Program-made: the position numbers and the translations under genes
Part shown: in pieces, positions 57,780 to 64,000 of the stretch
Layout: the number at the start of each line of letters is the position of its first letter
How positions within the stretch are numbered: the stretch's first letter is position 1
The notes under the pieces: generated by a model
The model's input: only the letters and a program-made list of their open reading frames with translations
The model's database searches: none
What the model was told of the DNA's origin: nothing
NCBI GenBank assembly: GCA_025201345.1
Contig: JAIXMG010000032.1
Coordinates: 1-64,000 of the forward strand
Length of the DNA stretch: 64,000 nt
Direction: 5' to 3'
DNA from: Thamnidium elegans
Lineage: Eukaryota; Mucoromycota; Mucoromycetes; Mucorales; Mucoraceae

Positions 57780-57788
57780 ATCAGATAA
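57780..57788 (+). promoter_or_regulatory. Iron-responsive GATA-repressor site (ATCWGATAA)
   Basis: ATCAGATAA is an exact match to ATCWGATAA, the consensus bound by fungal iron-dependent GATA repressors (SREA/SRE/Fep1 type). It lies in the FET3-FTR1 promoter, 218 bp from the FET3 ATG. Confidence 0.6.
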
Positions 57789-57911
57789 GTCGTAGAATCA
57801 AGAAAAAAAGACGCATCCTTTTTTTTAGATAGTTCTCTATTGGCCTTTTTTCGGTTTATTTCATGGCAATATAATCATGCGATAAAGATTTTTTGATCCG
57901 TTTCATCGCGA

Positions 57912-57920
57912 ATCTGATAT
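57912..57920 (+). promoter_or_regulatory. Second, near-consensus iron-GATA site
   Basis: ATCTGATAT differs from ATCWGATAA at the last base only. It is followed after one base by ATCC, and a further GATAA lies at 57881-57885 (GCGATAAAG). Confidence 0.45.
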
Positions 57921-58101
57921 GATCCTTTGTCATAAATACTATTTTATATGCGTTACCCTAAAATAATTACATATTATAGCAATCAACTCCTATGTTTAGT
58001 ATGATATCAATTTGCCCCCAATCTGAACTTTTCTTGTACGCCTATTCTTTTGCTACTCCTATAATAGGCACAAGGCAGATCTAGAAGGTAAGAAAAAAAA
58101 C

Positions 58102-58133
<32 letters not shown>

Positions 58134-58224
58134 TCCTTCATAATTTGTATATTTTCAGTCTTTTTTCCCTTTTTCATCTCTTTTTTTCCCTCTCTATCTC
58201 GCGTAGTTAAAAGACGTATATATC

Positions 58225-59400
58225 ATGTCACAAGATCTATTTGATGTTCCCATATTTTTCATCATCTTTCGAGAGACATGCGAAGCCGCTATCATTGTAT
58301 CCGTTTTACTATCTTTCCTCAAAAAGGTTTTTGATATAGACTCTATAGTTTATAAACGTTTGCGTAAACAAGTATGGCTTGGTGCCGGATTAGGTTTACT
58401 TATATGTGTTTGTATCGGTGCTGCTTTTATTGCAGTCTGGTATACCGTCCTCAGCAACCTGTGGGGAGATTCGGAATATATCTGGGAAGGCGTCTTTTCA
58501 CTTATTGCGACCATTATGATTACGGCAATGGGACTTGCTATGCTTCGTACCGAAAGAATGCAAGAAAAATGGAAAGTTAAACTAGCAAAGACAATGGAAC
58601 ATAATAATGAAAAGAAAAAATTAGGCTTTAAAGTCTGGATGCAAAAATACTCCTTCTTTTTCTTACCTTTTATTACTGTCTTGAGAGAAGGTTTAGAAGC
58701 TGTTGTATTTATTGGTGGCGTCTCTTTGAACGTCTCTGCTAAATCCATTCCTATTGCAGCCATTATGGGATTTATTTGCGGTTGTGTTGTCGGTTTAATT
58801 ATTTATCGTGGTGGTAGCTTAATTCAGTTACGCTGGTTTTTTATCTTTTCTACCGCTATTTTATATTTGGTCGCTGCCGGTTTAATGGCAAAGGCCGTCG
58901 GTTTCTTAGAACAAAATGCTTGGAATAAAGTCATTGGCGGAGAGGCTGCAGAAGAAGGTGGTCAAGTGATCGGGTACAAGGTAACAACGGCTGTTTGGCA
59001 TGTATCTTGGGGAGATCCAGAAAAAAATACTGCTGATAATGGTGGTTGGCAAATTTTTAACGCTATTCTTGGTTGGAATAATACCGCTACTATTGGTACC
59101 ATCACTAGTTATTGTCTCTATTGGCTCATGATAGCTTTGGCTCTTGTTTATATGCATGGGAAGGAAAAACGCGACGCTATCAACAAACTTAACCGTGGTG
59201 AATGGGAAGAAGATGGCGATGTAGCGCTTGAACAAGCTAAGCATTTCGTTACTGATGATGGTATTATTGTTGGCCAAAAAGAAGATGGCGTCACCAGTTC
59301 TGAATCATCAAGTAAAATTGCAGCTCACGAATATATCGAATTATCTGAAGCTACCACGTCGGCTAAAAAAGCCAAATCTCTCCATTTGAGTGAGGTTTAA
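58225..59400 (+). CDS. FTR1: FTR1 high-affinity iron permease
   Basis: ATG at 58225, stop TAA at 59398-59400, 391 codons, no intron, normal length. Both R-E-x-x-E iron motifs are present: RETCE at residues 16-20 and REGLE at 154-158. Seven hydrophobic helices can be traced, for example GLLICVCIGAAFIAVWYTVL, FSLIATIMITAMGLAML and IMGFICGCVVGLIIY, plus a glycine/acid-rich extracellular segment with GGEAAEEGG. The C-terminal tail is hydrophilic and cytosolic. With FET3 it forms the plasma-membrane Fe(III) uptake complex. The divergent partner and shared GATA sites support joint regulation by iron. Confidence 0.95.
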   Translation: MSQDLFDVPIFFIIFRETCEAAIIVSVLLSFLKKVFDIDSIVYKRLRKQVWLGAGLGLLICVCIGAAFIAVWYTVLSNLWGDSEYIWEGVFSLIATIMITAMGLAMLRTERMQEKWKVKLAKTMEHNNEKKKLGFKVWMQKYSFFFLPFITVLREGLEAVVFIGGVSLNVSAKSIPIAAIMGFICGCVVGLIIYRGGSLIQLRWFFIFSTAILYLVAAGLMAKAVGFLEQNAWNKVIGGEAAEEGGQVIGYKVTTAVWHVSWGDPEKNTADNGGWQIFNAILGWNNTATIGTITSYCLYWLMIALALVYMHGKEKRDAINKLNRGEWEEDGDVALEQAKHFVTDDGIIVGQKEDGVTSSESSSKIAAHEYIELSEATTSAKKAKSLHLSEV

Positions 59401-59970
59401 TTTTTATTTACACACATTTTTTTTTTTCACTTTGTATTTATATACTTTCTTTCTTTTATCTTTAAATTATTATATTGTACGTATATTCTATTAATTTTAT
59501 TATACTATACTATCTCTTTCGATTTTTTTTTTATTGGGACTTTTTTTTATGTTTGTTTGTTTGACAGCTGCTATTGAAAAATTGTAATCAGATGCACGGC
59601 ATTTCATATCTGATCTTTAATACATTTTTTTTATTTTTATTTAAAGTCCCTCAGAAGTCGCGATGAGGGGATTAAATAATGTTACGAGGAGAGGACCTCC
59701 ATTAATTTATCTAGTTGCATTTAGGAATTGTGTTAAGTCTGGTTTCGGTCTCTTTCCTGGACTTCAATTGGCCACTTTCTTGAGTTTCAATTGGCACTCA
59801 CTTGGCTAGTTACAGTGGTATGCGTTTAAAAATCACTTTTTTTTTGGAAAATAAACTGCTGTTACTACTATCTATTATGAAATACTTAGGTCAAACAAAA
59901 TCTGATTATGAAAGACATTGATATGAGCAATAGACAAATGATAAATATTTATTATTAAATAAAGGATCAG
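59401..59970. other. Intergenic region
   Basis: 3' flank of FTR1, T-rich, with AGTCCCTCAGAAGTCGCGATGAGGG near 59645-59669. No gene with support. Confidence 0.5.
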
Positions 59971-60580
59971 TTATTTAGGGTATTTAATGTTATTATTTTT
60001 GAAAAAAAAAAAAATGGCTTGAAGTGCACCAAAAAAAAGTACGTCATAAATTGGCACTGGTGGTGTACCATCAGCGCCTTTTACCGAGAAACGCGGCTCG
60101 TCCGACCAAGCAACGCTGATCCACTGATCCTTGGTCCAATTGACATGCGATTGAGCCCATCGAAGCCTATCTCGCTTATGTTTCTCTGTCAACCGAGGCT
60201 TATGAGCCGCATAATACGATCCAAAACCTATTTCTTTCGAAGAGGAAATAACCGTTGCTCTACATACTTTAATTTCGGCTTTCTTCAACTTTAGTTCGAG
60301 ACTGTTATACGTGACGAATGGATCCTTTCTAACGACGCGTTCCAATTGTCTTCGGGCTTTTTTTTTTGTGCACCACATTGCTTTTTAGGTAAAGGACTAC
60401 TGGTTTGTTTAATTCTTGCTACAATACTTTGTACAGTTGACTTGGGTAGCTCAAATGTCTCACTGATATCACTTTGAGATATACCGTGTTTACTCAGGTA
60501 GAAAATACCCTCAAAGTTTACCTTTTTTTGTGGGATAATAACTAACACGGGTGTTATCTTCTAAATTTTTTATTGAGGAC
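59971..60580 (-). pseudogene. Tc1/mariner transposase, truncated and frameshifted
   Basis: Starts near 60580 (MSSIKNLEDNTR) and changes frame near 60540 and again near 60360 at the T8-9 run. The helix-turn-helix part reads YLSKHGISQSDISETFELPK and STVQSIVARIKQTSSPLPKK. Then come VRKDPFVTYNSLELKL, RLTEKHKRDRLRWAQSHVNW and TKDQWISVAWSDEPRFSV, in which SDE holds the first catalytic Asp. The rest of the catalytic domain is missing, and after GADG the sequence turns into unrelated DNA (TACGTCATAAATTGGCA region). Confidence 0.8.
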
Positions 60581-61455
60581 ATACTTTATTGAATAATGAT
60601 AATGAGAAAAAACGATTTTATTTAAAAGGACAATGTTAAAAAACGCGAACATGCAGCATGACCGAAAATCAATTTGGTGTGACTGTAGTAATATCCTCTA
60701 CTACGATATTATATCACAGTGCTTCCAGTCCCAAATGGAATTTTTTGTACTTGGTCAACTAAAAAGACCATGGTCATATTAATAGAAGGGACAATGACGA
60801 TTTGAAGACCGTAGATAAATTGGCATCTTGCTTTATTTAACGAGAAACAATGATAATTGTCGAAAAGTGGAGGGAGGAACCAGTTAACAAAAGCACATCT
60901 CGACAGTATCTTTTGTTTCCTAGTCCTTTACAAAAACAACAAGGTTCTTCCAACAACACAATAGCTGTTAGTTTAATCGAAAAGCTTTCCTAATATGTAC
61001 ATTATTAGAAAAAAACTGTTCCATTATCATTTATAATTTTATAAATACAACCTATTTAGCTTATTCAGACTGATTCGTATGAACAAAACTACTCACACCT
61101 GTTTGCTACTACGATGAAGTAACAAGATACTAAAAAGTAATCCTACCACTTGCATGATAGTATTTGTCTCAGCCAAGGACAGCTGACAAGCTCTCAGGTA
61201 TAAGCTAAAGATGGAGTAACGTTATGCCTTAATGGAATCCTTCAGTATAAGATTACCCTTTTAGCCTTTTCATCGAAATAATCTCTGTGAACAATGACAA
61301 TGAATAGAAATAAAATAAGTATCCACCATTTCACATGGAGATAAAACCAATCACATTGCTTTGGCGACGTACTTTCGGTACACCACAATAACAGGTCCTA
61401 CATGTAAGAACGGCTTTAATATCGTGAGAAAGGAAATTGTAATATAAATATCACG
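60581..61455. other. Transposon-derived spacer
   Basis: Includes TCAATTTGGTGTGACTGTAG at 60667-60686, plausibly the outer end of the Tc1 element. The remainder is without open frames. Confidence 0.35.
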
Positions 61456-61672
61456 ATGATTAAATAAATCCTATTTATCATGGTTGAATGAACCCCTTTT
61501 TATCATGATTAAAATCACCTATTTATTCCATCCTTTTTTTTTTAACAATGAATTCATATACAAGCAAATACCTTTTATACAATCAAATGTCCAAATATTT
61601 CAAAAAGAGCTTCCCTATGATATGGTGGTGTACCAGGAATTTTCCTAAATCGGCACCGGTGGTGTAAATGGT
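61456..61672 (+). repeat. Dispersed repeat R1, second copy
   Basis: Matches 22919-23159: ATGATTAAATAAATCC, then AACAATGAATT.ATATACAAG, CAAATATTTCAAAAAGAGCT and GGTGTAAATGGT. It lacks the pyrimidine expansion of the first copy. Confidence 0.65.
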
Positions 61673-61999
61673 AGTGTACCAAGAATTAACCTACGCTTCA
61701 TGCTCTCTCCTTTGTCAAAAACGTCGTGTCCAAAAGAGCACCTCAACAAAAAAATCGAGATCAAAGCAAGTGTGAAGAACAATGAATTTTTTCAAGAAAT
61801 GTTGCCAACAAGTGGGCCTTTAGAGACTATTTAGTATGGACTGGCGACATTTTTATTAAACGTATAAAGACACTACAACGATTATATGAATAGTCTAATC
61901 TCTTTATCAAAGAAACAAAAAATGGATCGTTGTTCTACACACTTTTAATAATCTTTTCCGAACTTTACAACTTTTTATCCTAAACTGTATCACAGCGTA
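61673..61999. other. Transposon-derived spacer
   Basis: Frames are short and broken. It probably belongs to the same decayed element as the Ulp1-like piece that follows. Confidence 0.35.
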
Positions 62000-62335
62000 T
62001 AAGAAAAGAGTTTCTCAACCACCTCTACACTAATGATAAGTTGACGTTGCTGATAACTTCGGTTATAGATAAAAACCATTGGGGATTTGTTTATGTAAGA
62101 GACGCTCGTATTCCAAGAACATGGAACATCCGACTCTGTTGGTAAAAAGTATTTGGTCTCATGTTATGCACTAAGGTATATTTTATAAACCATAAAAAGA
62201 AATACATATTCCCATATTCTAACCTAGCTTACTTTTGAAGAACAACGGGTTCTAGCAGAAGCCATGGGAAAAGAAGAACACGGTTGGATTGAAGCCCCAC
62301 CCGGAAAATCAATTGATGACATGTTTAACATTTAG
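62000..62335 (+). pseudogene. Ulp1-like (C48) cysteine protease fragment
   Basis: The frame NDKLTLLITSVIDKNHWGFV shows the HW motif with the catalytic His of Ulp1-type proteases. After a frame change, EHPTLLVKSIWSHVMH resembles the helix after the catalytic Asp. An intron-like stretch (about 62176-62229) precedes FEEQRVLAEAMGKEEHGWIE and a final stop at 62333-62335. Ulp1 genes ride on several fungal DNA transposons, which fits the surroundings. The catalytic Cys part was not found, so this is a tentative, dead copy. Confidence 0.4.
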
Positions 62336-63049
62336 TTATTTCAACATGTTCATTAGAATATACTATCGTTTTTTTTTTAAATGTATGCACGCACCGTTTA
62401 CAACATATTATTGAATAAACAACTTACTTTGATAAAACACTTCAAATTAAGGAATATCATCTCAAGCGGACAGACTGATTTAAATAAGAATTTGCATTAT
62501 TTTTTACTTCTGTTTTATCTTGATCAACCTGATTTATTATTATCTAATAAAACATCCAGGCTTACAGCCATTTATCGAGCCTTTTTTTTTTGTACGAATG
62601 TAACTCAGTCAATCTAAATGTAACAGAGTCTTCAGCTTTATATTTGATAGTGAGCAAAAACTCACCAATGCGAACATGGTGGTAACACTTGAAGGAAATA
62701 GTAAAAAAAAAGTCATGGAGATATAGCTAGAGAAGAAGATTTGGTGCCTCTTCTTGCTAAACAAACCAGCACAACAGGAGACCATATCCTACGCAGATAC
62801 CGGTAAAAGAACTACCTATCAATTAATCACCCATGAAGATAATATCACCTAATCTTAATTGGAAAAGATGTTCTGATAACCACTCCTCCACTTATTATGA
62901 TTTTATCATTTCGTCTATCCCTTTAAGTGTGTTTGAAATAGCCGCACGCTCGTCCATTCCGGATTAATATGAACTTGGAATGAAACTTCGCCACACTCAC
63001 GCCCACCGGTATGTCGAAATTATATTCTTAATTGAAATGTATCACTTGG
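62336..63049. other. Spacer and probable SPF1 promoter
   Basis: The left part has fragments of open frame (62381-62617) with no recognisable family. The right part is upstream of the SPF1 start. No elements with clear ends were seen. Confidence 0.4.
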
Positions 63050-64000
63050 ATGTAAGAAATCTCTGTTTCATCATGGTTACACATACAATTCAAGCAAAGT
63101 TATCACGTGCACAATCTCTCATCTTTTTTTTGGAGTAACGCGCGCTCCAAACTTCCATAAAATTCTTTTACCTTTTTATACATCTCTTCATCTTCTTTAT
63201 TGTTTCGTTGCTGAATCATGTAAGTGTCATAGTACCCAAAAAAATAAAATAAAAAACAAAATTCTAAACGTTTATATATAATTACAGGACGCAAACTCTT
63301 GTTCAGTCAGAACGAGTAGCTTCGGCAGCACTTTTGAGGCCGTTGCCTAGAAGATGGCACATGTATGTTTGGCCCTTTGTCAGTGTACTTTACCCCGTAT
63401 TTCTCTATGTCTATAAGAACCATTATGATGACTATCTTGGTTCTGAAGAATGGACTTTTGTTGCACTTGGTAGTATCATCACTTTACACGCCATGACTTT
63501 CTTGGTTTGTCAATGGAGTGTCGATATGAAGGCTCTTTTCACATGTGTTAAAGTAAGTTGACATTTTTTATTTTTTGATGACATGATAAGAGAGGGGAGA
63601 TTTTTTTTTAACATTGTATATAATTTATAGGAATCCGATGTTCATAAGGCTTCTATTATTAAAATCGTTCCTTTCCGTTACCAAGGAAAGGGTACACTTG
63701 TACCATTGGAGCACAGCAAAGTAAGTTTTTTAAAAAAAGGAATGGCGATCATCTTGTTTGAATTTACTAAGGTTTCCCCTTCTAGTCACTTGATAACCAA
63801 GATGAGATCTCTTTTGTATTTCAACAAAAGAAATTCATTTATAATGTCGATAGAAAGCAATTCCAAAAACTTCTTTACCCCTCTGATCTTAACCATACTG
63901 TCAAACCTTACCAAAGTACAAAAGGTTTAACTAGTAAGACTGAAGTTGAATCCCTTACTCATTCTTACGGTTTAAACAAGCAAGTATATTTTTTCTTCTT
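63050..64000 (+). CDS. SPF1: P5A-type ATPase (SPF1/ATP13A1), 5' part, cut by the window end
   Basis: The frame opens at 63288 with TQTLVQSERVASAALLRPLP and continues RRWHMYVWPFVSVLYPVFLY and EEWTFVALGSIITLHAMTFL, the two N-terminal membrane helices of yeast Spf1-like ATPases. Later exons (63631-63720 and from about 63786) give HKASIIKIVPFRYQGKGTLV and EISFVFQQKKFIYNVDRKQF. No ATG exists in frame in this exon. AT at 63050-63051 before GTAAGA, joined to the G at 63288 after TTACAG, forms ATG, so the start codon appears to be split by a 236-bp intron. SPF1 removes mislocalised tail-anchored helices from the ER membrane. The phosphorylation and ATP-binding domains lie beyond the window. Confidence 0.82.

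Larger units (their letters stand above)
57563..58224. promoter_or_regulatory. Shared bidirectional FET3-FTR1 promoter
   Basis: 662 bp between the two start codons. It contains several GATA cores, among them one perfect and one near-perfect iron-GATA site (listed separately). TATATATC lies just upstream of the FTR1 ATG. A head-to-head layout lets both genes answer to iron together. Confidence 0.75.

Noticed and set aside
58350..58763. Minus-strand frames across FTR1
   Set aside because: Antisense shadows of the permease gene.
1..64000. CRISPR array, bacterial operon or riboswitch
   Set aside because: Spliceosomal introns, a class II tRNA with polymerase III terminator and eukaryotic genes throughout; no regularly spaced direct repeats with unique spacers.

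Overview
The window looks like nuclear DNA of an early-diverging fungus, most likely a mucoralean (Mucoromycota). It is AT-rich. Genes carry many short introns with GTAAG/GTAAA donors and AG acceptors, and there are long A/T homopolymers. A high-affinity iron oxidase and permease form a divergent pair, which is usual in fungi. The species cannot be named from sequence reading alone.

The left 26 kb is a transposon graveyard. From the left it holds a broken DDE transposase, a 1.6-kb repeat present twice in the same orientation (copies A and B), a solo LTR (family A, 547 bp, ATATT target duplication), and a CACTA element of about 7.4 kb. The CACTA element has two divergent genes and subterminal TATCGAT-type repeats. 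To its right lies a Ty3/gypsy-type Gag gene with its family-A LTR, which has inserted into the integrase of a third retroelement (family C), which in turn sits in an older family-A LTR. A third LTR family (B, 350 bp) has hit twice: inside the CACTA transposase gene (GTCTG duplication) and inside the family-A LTR (CATAT duplication). From 18.2 to 25.7 kb come decayed members of two multi-copy coding families of unknown function.

From 26 to 59.4 kb the window is gene-dense and mostly single-copy: prenylcysteine oxidase, tRNA-Leu(AAG), an ADH6-type alcohol dehydrogenase, CTR9 of the PAF1 complex, a CENP-B-type DNA-binding protein, the CCR4-NOT scaffold NOT1, a GRIP-domain golgin, a ricin-B-fold protein, a WDR44-type WD40 protein, a divergent hexokinase, and the ferroxidase/permease pair FET3-FTR1. 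The FET3-FTR1 pair shares a 660-bp promoter containing a perfect fungal iron-GATA site.

From 59.4 to 63 kb transposon debris returns (a Tc1 fragment, a Ulp1-like fragment, and a second copy of a 0.22-kb repeat seen at 23 kb). The window ends in the 5' part of a P5A ATPase gene (SPF1/ATP13A1), whose start codon appears to be split by an intron.

The functional genes work in transcription and mRNA turnover (CTR9, NOT1), iron uptake (FET3, FTR1), sugar phosphorylation, Golgi tethering and ER membrane homeostasis. They show no operon-like logic apart from the FET3-FTR1 pair.
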